Below, piece after piece: positions 1-6,996 of a DNA stretch of 11,603 nucleotides. The notes beneath the pieces were generated by a model that did no database searches, was not told the origin of the DNA, and was given only the letters and a program-made list of their open reading frames with translations. Source of the stretch: an uncultured Bacilli bacterium (GTDB lineage Bacteria; Bacillota_I; Bacilli_A; RF39; UBA660); the NCBI GenBank assembly GCA_910587775.1, contig CAJUNF010000012.1:23107-34709 (forward strand), written 5' to 3'. The translations under genes and the position numbers were made by a program. How positions within the stretch are numbered: the first letter of the stretch is position 1; each line of letters opens with the position of its first letter.

Positions 1-2415
1 ATCTAATTTTTGTTTGATTTTTGGAACATTTTCAAAAAATTCTACGGCTTCATTTACTCGCATATTTAAAACATCTGAAATATTTTTACCTTTAAATTTA
101 ATATCCAACGTTTCACGATTATATCTTTTTCCTTTACAAACATCACATGGAACATAAACATCTGGTAAGAAATGCATTTCTATTTTTTTTACACCATCTC
201 CCCAACAAGCTTCACATCTTCCACCTTTTACATTAAATGAGAATCTTCCTTTGTCATAACCTCTCATCTTACTTTCTTTGGTTGATGAAAATAAATCTCG
301 TATGTCATCAAATACGCCGACATAAGTTGCTGGATTACTTCTTGGTGTTCTTCCAATAGCATCTTGCGTAATCATAATTACTTTATCAATGTTTTCTAAT
401 CCTTTTACTTCTTTACATTTACCTGGAATTTCTTTTGAACGATAAAGGTTTTGAGCTAATGTCTTATATAAAATTTCGTTTACTAGGGTGCTTTTTCCTG
501 ATCCAGATACTCCCGTAACACAAATAAATTTTCCTAAAGGAAATTTTACATTAATTTTCTTTAAGTTGTTTTCTTCTGCTTTTACAATTTCTAAGAATTT
601 GCCATTTCCTTTTCGTCGTTTTTTTGGAACTTCTATTTTTTCTTTTCCACTTAAATATCTTCCAGTTAAACTATCTGGATTTTTCATAACCTCACTTGGT
701 GTTCCAGCAGCAACTACATGACCACCTTCTGTTCCAGCACCTGGACCAATATCTACCAAAAAGTCACTTTCTAACATTGTATCTGTATCATGTTCTACTA
801 CAATTAAAGTATTTCCAAGGTCTCTCATTTCTTTTAGAGAATTGATTAATTTTTCATTATCTCTTTGATGTAGTCCAATACTTGGTTCATCTAAAACGTA
901 CAAAACTCCCGATAATTTACTTCCAATTTGTGTTGCTAGACGTATACGTTGACTTTCTCCGCCAGATAATGTTCCAGCTTTTCTATTAAGTGTTAAATAT
1001 TCTAATCCAACATTTTGTAAAAATTCTAAACGATTATTAATTTCTTTTAGTAAAAGACGACTAATTTCTTCTTGTTCTTTGTTTAATTTTAAAGCTGTTA
1101 AAAATTCAGATAAATCTTTAATGCTCATGCATGTCATATCATAAATATTTTTCTTATTGATATAAATGGATAAAATACTATCTTGAAGTCTAGATCCATG
1201 ACATAAAGGACAATCTTGTTCTACCATAAATGTCTCTAGCCACTCTCTTACCCAAGCACTTGAAGTTTCCATGTATCTTCTTTCTAAATTATTTATGACA
1301 CCCTCATAATAATCTTTGCTATATCTTACATTTCCATTTTTTGATACATATTTAATTTCTATTGGTTCTGGTGTTCCAAATAAAATAATATCTAACTTTT
1401 CTTTTTTTAAATCTTTTAGTGGAGCATCCATATCAATTTTATATTTTTCACAAACTGCTGCAATGGTTGTATTATGAATATTATTATCTAAATTATAAGC
1501 TACTATCGCTCCTTCATTTAGACTTTTTTCTTTATTTGGAATAATTAAGTTCTCACTAATTTTTAATTTTGTTCCTAACCCTTTACATTCTGGACAAGCT
1601 CCATAAGGAGAGTTAAAAGAAAACATACGTGGCTCTAATTCACCGATAGAATAATTACATTTTAAACAAGCATAGTTTTCGCTCATCAAAATCTCTTCAC
1701 CATCTATTATGTGAATTAAAACTAACCCTTGTGCTAATTTGGTACTTGTTTCAATTGCTTCAAAAATACGACTTCTTTCTTCTTCATTTATTACAACACG
1801 ATCTACTACTACTTCAATATTATCTTTAATATTTTTTTCTAATTTGATTTCTTCATCTAAACCATACATAGTACCATTTACACGAACTCTAGTGAACCCA
1901 TCAGTCCTTAAAGTATCTAATAAATCTTTATGAGCACCTTTTTCTCCTCTTACAATCGGAGCTAAAATTTCTAATTTTGTACCATTTTCTAAGTCCATTA
2001 TTTTATTTGTCATTTCATCTATACTTTGAGAAGTAATAGGAATATGATGTTTTGGACAGTAAGGTGTACCAATTCTTGCAAATAAAAGTCTAAAAAAATC
2101 ATAAATTTCTGTAATAGTTCCTACTGTACTTCTTGGATTTTTATTCGTAGTTTTTTGATCAATGGAAATACTTGGTGATAACCCTTCTATAGAATCTACA
2201 TCAGGTTTTTCCACATTACCAATAAATTGTCTTGCATAAGCACTTAAGCTTTCTACATATCTTCTTTGGCCTTCTGCATAAATCGTATCAAAAGCCAAAC
2301 TACTTTTTCCTGATCCAGATACTCCTGTCATTACTACTAATTTATTTTTTGGAATCTCTATATCCACATTTTTTAAATTATTTTCCCTTGCTCCTTTAAT
2401 AATAATTTTATCCAT
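1..2415 (-). CDS. uvrA: UvrABC excinuclease subunit A (UvrA), 3' end cut by window edge
   Basis: ATP-dependent DNA damage-recognition subunit of nucleotide excision repair; acts as a dimer with UvrB in the cytoplasm. The visible 805 codons are open throughout; family members have about 940, so roughly 135 C-terminal residues, with the second ABC signature and Walker B, lie off the left edge. Seen in order: Walker A GVSGSGKSS at 31-39, first zinc module C250/C253/C274/C277, ABC signature LSGGE at 483-487 followed by a DEPSIGLH Walker B stretch, second Walker A GVSGSGKST at 635-643, and second zinc module C734/C737/C757/C760. Start: ATG at 2415 preceded by AGAGGTG. Oddity: the second Q-loop reads TQDAIGRTPRS (683-693) where the family usually has DQSPIGRTPRS; the Gln is kept. 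uvrB is not adjacent but lies about 4.6 kb upstream on the same strand. Identity is certain. Confidence 0.98.
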   Translation of the reverse strand, partial: MDKIIIKGARENNLKNVDIEIPKNKLVVMTGVSGSGKSSLAFDTIYAEGQRRYVESLSAYARQFIGNVEKPDVDSIEGLSPSISIDQKTTNKNPRSTVGTITEIYDFFRLLFARIGTPYCPKHHIPITSQSIDEMTNKIMDLENGTKLEILAPIVRGEKGAHKDLLDTLRTDGFTRVRVNGTMYGLDEEIKLEKNIKDNIEVVVDRVVINEEERSRIFEAIETSTKLAQGLVLIHIIDGEEILMSENYACLKCNYSIGELEPRMFSFNSPYGACPECKGLGTKLKISENLIIPNKEKSLNEGAIVAYNLDNNIHNTTIAAVCEKYKIDMDAPLKDLKKEKLDIILFGTPEPIEIKYVSKNGNVRYSKDYYEGVINNLERRYMETSSAWVREWLETFMVEQDCPLCHGSRLQDSILSIYINKKNIYDMTCMSIKDLSEFLTALKLNKEQEEISRLLLKEINNRLEFLQNVGLEYLTLNRKAGTLSGGESQRIRLATQIGSKLSGVLYVLDEPSIGLHQRDNEKLINSLKEMRDLGNTLIVVEHDTDTMLESDFLVDIGPGAGTEGGHVVAAGTPSEVMKNPDSLTGRYLSGKEKIEVPKKRRKGNGKFLEIVKAEENNLKKINVKFPLGKFICVTGVSGSGKSTLVNEILYKTLAQNLYRSKEIPGKCKEVKGLENIDKVIMITQDAIGRTPRSNPATYVGVFDDIRDLFSSTKESKMRGYDKGRFSFNVKGGRCEACWGDGVKKIEMHFLPDVYVPCDVCKGKRYNRETLDIKFKGKNISDVLNMRVNEAVEFFENVPKIKQKLD

Positions 2416-2458
2416 AATGCACCTCTAAAACTAATTTGAACTGTTTCTTCTTTTTCAT
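2408..2458 (-). other. Possible 16-codon leader ORF overlapping the uvrA start
   Basis: An ATG at 2458 opens a 16-codon frame, MKKKKQFKLVLEVHYG, whose TAA stop overlaps the first bases of uvrA by 8 nt. The ATG lies 7 nt downstream of the uvrA -10 box, about where transcription should start, so it would be translated leaderless. There is no Shine-Dalgarno site for it. It may be chance in AT-rich DNA; if real it would couple translation into uvrA. Confidence 0.2.
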
Positions 2459-2464
2459 GCATTT

Positions 2465-2493
2465 AATATAGCATACGATTGTTTGCTAGTCAA
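2465..2493 (-). promoter_or_regulatory. uvrA promoter (TTGACT-17-TATATT, extended -10)
   Basis: The -35 TTGACT (2488-2493) and -10 TATATT (2465-2470) are separated by exactly 17 bp, and TGC directly before the -10 makes it an extended -10. The predicted start near 2458 gives a leader of about 43 nt before the uvrA ATG. It sits immediately downstream of the terminator of the preceding gene, so uvrA appears to be its own transcription unit. Confidence 0.8.
2471..2486. promoter_or_regulatory. Imperfect palindrome in the uvrA promoter spacer (possible operator)
   Basis: On the minus strand GCAAAC-AATC-GTATGC is an inverted repeat with 5 of 6 symmetric positions and a 4-nt centre, filling the space between -35 and -10. 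The half-site/N4 geometry is that of the Gram-positive LexA box (CGAAC-N4-GTTCG), but the halves match poorly, about 9 of 14 positions. A bound protein here would block RNA polymerase. Repressor identity is inference. Confidence 0.35.
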
Positions 2494-2495
2494 TC

Positions 2496-2522
2496 AAAAA
2501 GAAAAGAACATTTTAGTTCTTT
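2496..2522 (-). terminator. Intrinsic terminator of the 390-aa membrane-anchored protein gene
   Basis: The 7-bp stem AAAGAAC/GTTCTTT (2516-2522 with 2503-2509) has a 6-nt loop and is followed by TCTTTTT. The TAA stop codon of the gene (2513-2515) lies inside the loop, so terminator and coding end overlap. The uvrA -35 box begins a few bases further on. Confidence 0.75.
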
Positions 2523-3685
2523 ATCTCATTTTCTTCTATAGATACTTTATTTCCGCTTAAATCATATTGTTCATAAATCAGTTGATCTTCTTGTTTTTTT
2601 CCTACTAATAACATACCATCTTCTTTTAATTTAACATCATTAAATTCCTTTTGATCTAAGAAAAAGTTCCAATTCGCATTTAATATTTGATAAGTTTTGG
2701 CATTATTTTTTTCTTTTTCTAATAAATAATAAGTTGCTTTCTCATTTTTTAATTCTATTATTTGATATGTTTTTTCTTCTTCTAATTTATCATAATTCCA
2801 TAAAATTTCTTTCGTAAAACGATTCCATACATTAAACTTTTTTTCTTCTTTTTTTATTTCTAATATAATCTGATCATTTATTAGTTTGAATTCATGTTTT
2901 TGAAATTTTGTTAAAAGAGATGTTTGTGCTAAATCATAAAACGCAGTCTCTTTTGATTTATTTATTAGTTCTAAGCCAATTAATTGATTATCCCATTTTA
3001 TAAATTTTACATCATTAACTGTTTCTTCTGTTTTAATTTGCTCTTTTGATTTCGTTACATAATTATAGAGATATAATTCTTGATCTAATAACACTTTTTC
3101 ATTATTTTCTTTATCTGAATAAATTCCTTCACAAGTTTCATTTGAGCACTGATAGGTGTGAATAATTCTTTGTTTACTTCCATCTTTTGTCCATAAAATA
3201 GTATCATTTGATTCGTATAAATAAAGCTCATTATATTTTTCTTTTTTGCCAAGCCTTACCATTTCTTCGTGAATATATCCATCAATAATTAAATTAGCTA
3301 ATTCTTCTGCAGTCTCTTTATCAAACGGAAGAAGATAATATCTTTTATTTTTCCCATTATAAATCGTTAGTCCTTCTTCTGTTGGTTTTTCTTTTCTTTC
3401 TTTTAATCCTTTTAATATTTTTCGTAGTAGTTTTATAGATTTGTAATCTGTTTTTTCTAAAAATAAGGAATTTTGATATCCTTCTCCCACTTCTACTTTT
3501 TCGATTTTACCACTTTGATTATAAAAATTGTAGGTAATATCTTGAGCATTTTCATAGTTAAAAGAAACTGTGAAAAGTATACCATTTTCCAAAGTTTTTT
3601 CATGTACAAAGAATAGAATACCAAAAAAAAGTAGAATTGTTCCTATGAATGCTAATAGTAAATAAAGGCCTTTTTTGCTTTGCAT
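2513..3685 (-). CDS. Single-pass membrane-anchored extracytoplasmic protein, unknown function
   Basis: I do not recognise this 390-residue protein. It begins with a short basic stretch and one hydrophobic segment (about residues 6-27) with no obvious cleavage site, so it is probably anchored in the membrane with the rest outside. The remainder is rich in Lys, Glu, Asn and aromatics. In the C-terminal half, short strands such as KFNVWNRF, KTYQILNANW and YEQYDLSGNK recur at about 40-residue spacing, which suggests a WG-repeat or beta-propeller-like fold. Two close cysteines (C180 and C185) could form a small disulfide loop. Start: the ATG follows GAGGTGA at good spacing. The upstream dehydrogenase gene ends 83 bp away with no terminator visible, so co-transcription is possible, though a weak promoter is also present. 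Function unknown; that it is a real gene is very likely from its length, RBS and terminator. Confidence 0.85.
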   Translation of the reverse strand: MQSKKGLYLLLAFIGTILLFFGILFFVHEKTLENGILFTVSFNYENAQDITYNFYNQSGKIEKVEVGEGYQNSLFLEKTDYKSIKLLRKILKGLKERKEKPTEEGLTIYNGKNKRYYLLPFDKETAEELANLIIDGYIHEEMVRLGKKEKYNELYLYESNDTILWTKDGSKQRIIHTYQCSNETCEGIYSDKENNEKVLLDQELYLYNYVTKSKEQIKTEETVNDVKFIKWDNQLIGLELINKSKETAFYDLAQTSLLTKFQKHEFKLINDQIILEIKKEEKKFNVWNRFTKEILWNYDKLEEEKTYQIIELKNEKATYYLLEKEKNNAKTYQILNANWNFFLDQKEFNDVKLKEDGMLLVGKKQEDQLIYEQYDLSGNKVSIEENEIKN

Positions 3686-3713
3686 CGTTTCACCTCAACT
3701 ACATGATGACAGT

Positions 3714-3742
3714 ATCATATCATAACTCTTTAAGAAAAAGAA
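3714..3742 (-). promoter_or_regulatory. Weak candidate promoter for the 390-aa protein gene
   Basis: Two overlapping TATGAT hexamers (3714-3719 and 3719-3724) lie about 30 bp upstream of the ATG. The best -35 for the first is TTCTTT at 17-bp spacing, a poor match. The gene may instead be read from the upstream dehydrogenase transcript. Confidence 0.3.
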
Positions 3743-3768
3743 TAGTTACCAAAAGGAATTTGAAAAAT

Positions 3769-4521
3769 TTACTTTACTTTTCTTTTTTGAATTTGATATA
3801 CCATTTTTAAAGATATTTTCCATGGAATAAAACGATTTAAAAATAATCCTATTTTTGTAAAAGTATCTGGAATAATTAATAATTTATTTTTTAAGGTTTT
3901 ATCAATTGCAATTCTAGCTATTTTCCTAGCATTTTCTTCTTCAATATTAAAAGTACCTTTTGCCACTTTATTAAATTCGGTTGCTACAGGTCCTGGACAT
4001 AAAACGCTAATAGTTACATTACTCTTCATTTGCTTTAGTTCTTCGTACAAAGCAAGAGATAATTTTGCTACATAATTTTTTGTAGCATAATAGGTATTTA
4101 ATCTTGGACCTGCTAAGAATCCTGCTGCAGAAGCAACATTTAATATTGTACCTTTATCTCTTTTTATAAAATCTTTTAAAAACAATTTCGTCATAATATG
4201 ATAAGCTTTAATATTTAAATTAATCATTTCTAGTTCTCGTTCTAAATTCGTCTTTGAAAACATTCCGAATAATCCAAATCCAGCATTATTGATTAATAGA
4301 TCAACATTTTCCTTACTGACATTTTCATAGAGTTTATAAATATTTTCTTCATTAGCTAAATCATAATCAAAAATAGTTACTTTTGTAGAAAGTGTTTTTT
4401 TTAATTCTTCTAATCTTTCTTTTCTTCTAGCTACTAAAATTAAGTCATAACCAAGTTCACTTAAATAAATAGCCATTTCTCTTCCTAAGCCACTACTAGC
4501 TCCTGTTATTAATGCAAGCAT
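3769..4521 (-). CDS. SDR-family NAD(P)-dependent oxidoreductase
   Basis: Classical short-chain dehydrogenase/reductase of 250 residues, the usual length, most like the DltE/YqjQ-type group (COG0300). Rossmann glycine motif TGASSGLG is at 6-13, NNAG at 78-81, the structural Asn at 103 (NLN), catalytic Ser at 131 (VASAAG), YYATK at 144-148 giving Tyr144 and Lys148, and PG at 176-177 (LCPGPVATEF). Basic residues after the second strand (ARRKERL, 31-37) suggest NADP(H) rather than NAD(H). All catalytic residues are present, so it should be active; the substrate cannot be read from sequence. The C-terminus has a hydrophobic/basic stretch (about 222-250) common in lipid- or membrane-associated members. 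Start: ATG 5 nt after AGGTG. It lies after the pyrophosphatase terminator and so probably has its own promoter; it may be co-transcribed with the downstream membrane-anchored protein gene. Confidence 0.93.
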   Translation of the reverse strand: MLALITGASSGLGREMAIYLSELGYDLILVARRKERLEELKKTLSTKVTIFDYDLANEENIYKLYENVSKENVDLLINNAGFGLFGMFSKTNLERELEMINLNIKAYHIMTKLFLKDFIKRDKGTILNVASAAGFLAGPRLNTYYATKNYVAKLSLALYEELKQMKSNVTISVLCPGPVATEFNKVAKGTFNIEEENARKIARIAIDKTLKNKLLIIPDTFTKIGLFLNRFIPWKISLKMVYQIQKRKVK

Positions 4522-4537
4522 ATTATCACCTATTTTT

Positions 4538-4543
4538 AGTATA
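4538..4543 (-). promoter_or_regulatory. Candidate -10 box of the dehydrogenase gene
   Basis: TATACT lies just upstream of the AGGTG ribosome site, in the only space between the pyrophosphatase terminator and the dehydrogenase ATG. No convincing -35 hexamer stands at 16-18 bp. A promoter is expected here because the preceding terminator looks strong. Confidence 0.4.
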
Positions 4544-4567
4544 TCTTGATTTTAAGATTTATCCCAC

Positions 4568-4593
4568 AAAAAAAAGAGCTTTTATGCTCTTTT
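4568..4593 (-). terminator. Intrinsic terminator of the pyrophosphatase gene
   Basis: The 8-bp stem AAAAGAGC/GCTCTTTT (4586-4593 with 4572-4579) has a 6-nt loop and runs into a T tract. The pyrophosphatase stop codon (4582-4584) lies in the loop, so the last codons form the 5' arm. Confidence 0.85.
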
Positions 4594-6204
4594 CTCCAAT
4601 GTATCCATTAAATTTGGCAACATTTGCTTCTTACGAGATACTAAATCTTTAATAAATGTACCTTCTTCTAAATCAGGAATATTAAAACTATCTGCTACTA
4701 TTTCTTTCGCATCTGTGTTAAATAAAACATAAGAACCATTACTTATCACATCTGTAATAAATAATGTAACAATTCCATATTCACCTTTTGCTATTTCATC
4801 TAATTTAGCAACATAATCGTGAATATTTTCTTTTATACTTGCAAAATCCATAGTAATAATTTGACTAATGCCTAATGTAGTATTACCAACTTTATAAGAT
4901 TTGAAGTCTTGGTAGAATACTTCTTCAATGCTCATTCCTTTAATTGAGCTTGCTTCTGTAAGCATTTGTTTACCATATGCTTCTATATCTATTTGGGCTA
5001 TTTTTGCTAAATCATTTGCAGCTTTACGATCTTCTTCTGTTGTAGTTGGACTTTTAAAAATCAATGTATCTGATAAAATAGCAGAAACCATTAATCCAGC
5101 TATATTTTTGGGAATTTCTACATTATATTCTTGAAACATTTTATAGATAATGGTACAGGTACAACCTACTGGCATAGAACGGAAATTAATTGGAATAGAA
5201 GTACCAATTGCTCCTAAATTATGATGATCAATAATCTCCTCAATTTGTGCTTCTTCAATTCCAGAAACACTTTGTTCTAAATTATTGTGATCTACTAAAA
5301 TTACTTTTTGCTTTTCATATTTTTCAACATCTGTAACTTTAATTAATCCTAAACACTCATTTTTCTTATTTACAATAGGATAATTTGTATGTCCAATTTT
5401 GTTTGCTAAATCGATAAATTCTGTACGGTAATCTGTATCATTTACTGTTACTGGCGAATTGTTTACAACAATATTTTTGACATAATTACTTAAGGTAATT
5501 ACATTTCCAGCTGCAAAAGTATCCATTGAAGTCAAAATAATATTTACTTTATTGTTCTTTGCTTTTTCTAGCAAATCTTCTGTCATATTATGATTTCCAG
5601 TTAAAACAATTAATTTTACTTTTCTATCAATTGCATGATTTAAAACCTTATAACGATCCCCAATAATTAAAATACTATCTTCTTTTAATATCGCTTCATC
5701 AAATATTGTTTGACTTTGATATCCACCAATTAAAACATTTCCGCTTATTTCTTCATTAAATCTTAGAACTTCTTTTGCATCTAATGTTTTTAATAAATTA
5801 TCAAAAGATGTATTAATTTGAGATTTCACACCATTCATTAAAAGTGTTGCTATTTCTTTTAAAGTTACAAATCCTGTTAGATTATTTTCTTTTCCAATGA
5901 TTGGTAGTGCAGTCGCTCCTTTTTCATGCATTCCATTCATTGCATCTTTTACTGATTCTGTTTCTCTTGCAAAAATACTTTTGTTAAATTCAATATTTCT
6001 TAATTGTACTTTTACGTTATTTAAATACTCTGGCTCTTTTACATTAAAATAATCTAAAACAAATTTACTTTCTTTATTAATGTGTCCGAGTACACGTGGA
6101 GTTGTATTTTCTCCTAATTGATTTTTTAGGTATGACAAACTAATACTTGCACATACACTGTCGGTATCTGGATTTTTATGTCCAAAAACAAATACTGATT
6201 CCAT
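4582..6204 (-). CDS. ppaC: Mn-dependent family II inorganic pyrophosphatase with CBS-DRTGG-CBS regulatory insert
   Basis: Cytoplasmic hydrolysis of pyrophosphate to two phosphates, which drives biosynthetic reactions. The 540-residue protein has the order DHH domain part 1, CBS (about 75-125), DRTGG-like domain (about 145-250), CBS (about 250-297), DHH part 2, DHHA2. Metal and substrate residues seen: H9, D13, D15 (GHKNPDTDS), D305-H306, DHH at 326-328, D379 (LSDT), and SRKKQ at 523-527. Plain family II enzymes are about 310 residues; the extra length is the insert. In characterised CBS-pyrophosphatases the CBS domains bind adenine nucleotides (AMP/ADP inhibit, ATP or diadenosine polyphosphates activate), so energy sensing is inferred here. 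Start: an in-frame ATG at 6240 was rejected because the -10 box lies inside that extension; ATG 6204 follows AGAGG by 8 nt. Divergent to the 6319-6996 gene. Confidence 0.95.
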   Translation of the reverse strand: MESVFVFGHKNPDTDSVCASISLSYLKNQLGENTTPRVLGHINKESKFVLDYFNVKEPEYLNNVKVQLRNIEFNKSIFARETESVKDAMNGMHEKGATALPIIGKENNLTGFVTLKEIATLLMNGVKSQINTSFDNLLKTLDAKEVLRFNEEISGNVLIGGYQSQTIFDEAILKEDSILIIGDRYKVLNHAIDRKVKLIVLTGNHNMTEDLLEKAKNNKVNIILTSMDTFAAGNVITLSNYVKNIVVNNSPVTVNDTDYRTEFIDLANKIGHTNYPIVNKKNECLGLIKVTDVEKYEKQKVILVDHNNLEQSVSGIEEAQIEEIIDHHNLGAIGTSIPINFRSMPVGCTCTIIYKMFQEYNVEIPKNIAGLMVSAILSDTLIFKSPTTTEEDRKAANDLAKIAQIDIEAYGKQMLTEASSIKGMSIEEVFYQDFKSYKVGNTTLGISQIITMDFASIKENIHDYVAKLDEIAKGEYGIVTLFITDVISNGSYVLFNTDAKEIVADSFNIPDLEEGTFIKDLVSRKKQMLPNLMDTLEKRA

Positions 6205-6212
6205 ATATAAAA

Positions 6213-6217
6213 CCTCT
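6213..6217 (-). promoter_or_regulatory. Ribosome binding site fixing the pyrophosphatase start
   Basis: AGAGG lies 8 nt upstream of ATG 6204. It supports a protein beginning MESVFVFGHKNPD, which places the metal-binding His at residue 9 as in family II enzymes, rather than the 12-residue longer version starting at 6240. Confidence 0.8.
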
Positions 6218-6246
6218 TTCGTTAAAAAAGTATAGCACAATATAAA
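6218..6246 (+). promoter_or_regulatory. Weak candidate promoter for the 225-aa plus-strand gene
   Basis: TATAAA (6241-6246) stands 17 bp after TTCGTT (6218-6223), a poor -35. If used, transcription would start near 6253 with a leader of about 65 nt, and the element would overlap the divergent pyrophosphatase promoter. A GATAAC with a preceding TGT near 6287 is an alternative. Neither is convincing. Confidence 0.25.
6229..6237 (-). promoter_or_regulatory. Extended -10 promoter of the pyrophosphatase gene
   Basis: TGC-TATACT is an extended -10 element about 25 bp upstream of the ATG. There is no good -35 hexamer, which extended -10 promoters tolerate. It gives a short leader with the AGAGG site. 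Confidence 0.6.
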
Positions 6247-6305
6247 ATAATTTCCTAGTTTTTCTTGTTTCTTCTTTTGGTTTGTGATAACGTAACTATT
6301 AAGTT

Positions 6306-6310
6306 GAGGA
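6306..6310 (+). promoter_or_regulatory. Ribosome binding site fixing the start of the 225-aa plus-strand gene
   Basis: GAGGA lies 8 nt before ATG 6319. An in-frame ATG at 6265 has no such site and would add a hydrophobic, unlikely 18-residue extension, so 6319 is preferred. Confidence 0.75.
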
Positions 6311-6318
6311 ATTTATAT

Positions 6319-6996
6319 ATGCAAAATGTTGATCAGTTACGAAATGAAATTTTAAATCATAAAGAGGACATATGTCAAAAGAAATTTAAATCACCTTATT
6401 TTAAAGATTTTTTAAGTGTTGGTTTTTTAGATTTCTTTTTACTTAGTTATGGAAATGTTGTCACTTTTGAACATCAAGAGAATATTATTAAATCACTTGA
6501 GCAAGGAAAAAGCTTTGAACACTTTTTTGAGTATTTCTCTTATCAACTGCAAGTTACATTTGATGATCTTTTAGATATTTTCTTTCTTGCCATGAATACA
6601 ATGAAAAATAGTAGTAAATTCATGCGTCTTTATATTATGCATATTTCTAATATATGGAAAGTAGAATTACTTTATACCGTTCCACATTATTTTGATTACA
6701 TTGCTTCTTATGCAGTTAATCCAGATACTTGGAGAGAAATATTAGATATTATGGTTAGTACTGCTTGTGAGGTTAATTCACAAGATTATTATTCTTTACT
6801 TGAGTTTCTTCAAAGCCAAATACAATTTTTTACAGAAGATATTAAACAATCTATTTGGATGACTATAGGACTAGAAATTGGCATTTCACTTTATAGTCCT
6901 ACAAATAACAAATATAATTATTTAGCTTTTGTTAATTGGATAGAGCAAGAAATACAAAAGAAAAAAGCACAAAATCGTGCTTTAAAATCGAATTAA
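6319..6996 (+). CDS. Unrecognised helical soluble protein, 225 aa
   Basis: I do not recognise this protein. From ATG 6319 it has 225 residues, no signal peptide and no clear membrane span. The sequence is predicted mostly helical, unusually rich in Phe, Tyr, Ile and Leu (for example [10 protein letters not shown] and [10 protein letters not shown]), with Trp at regular intervals (IWKVE, TWREI, IWMTI, NWIEQ) and a basic tail ([13 protein letters not shown]). This resembles a hydrophobic-core all-alpha or helical-hairpin repeat fold; no catalytic motif or HTH is evident. It is the only plus-strand gene in the window, divergent from the pyrophosphatase gene and convergent with uvrB: its TAA (6994-6996) overlaps the uvrB TAA (6993-6995). 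No terminator of its own is visible. Codon use and composition match the neighbours, so recent transfer is not indicated. That it is a real gene is likely from its length and RBS. Confidence 0.8.
   Translation: MQNVDQLRNEILNHKEDICQKKFKSPYFKDFLSVGFLDFFLLSYGNVVTFEHQENIIKSLEQGKSFEHFFEYFSYQLQVTFDDLLDIFFLAMNTMKNSSKFMRLYIMHISNIWKVELLYTVPHYFDYIASYAVNPDTWREILDIMVSTACEVNSQDYYSLLEFLQSQIQFFTEDIKQSIWMTIGLEIGISLYSPTNNKYNYLAFVNWIEQEIQKKKAQNRALKSN
6956..6983 (-). terminator. uvrB terminator inside the 3' coding end of the opposite gene
   Basis: On the minus strand the 7-bp stem AAAGCAC/GTGCTTT (6977-6983 with 6964-6970), with a 6-nt loop, is followed by TTTCTTTT. It begins about 10 nt after the uvrB stop and lies wholly within the last codons of the plus-strand gene. 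In the plus direction the hairpin is followed by AAAATCG, so it should act only on uvrB transcripts. Confidence 0.8.

Noticed and set aside
2434..2446. GAAGAAACAGTTC upstream of uvrA as a LexA box
   Set aside because: Only the GTTC half fits; the other half has one matching position at the required spacing.
6205..6240. 12-residue longer pyrophosphatase starting at ATG 6240
   Set aside because: The extended -10 box (6229-6237) lies inside this extension, and the good ribosome site precedes ATG 6204.
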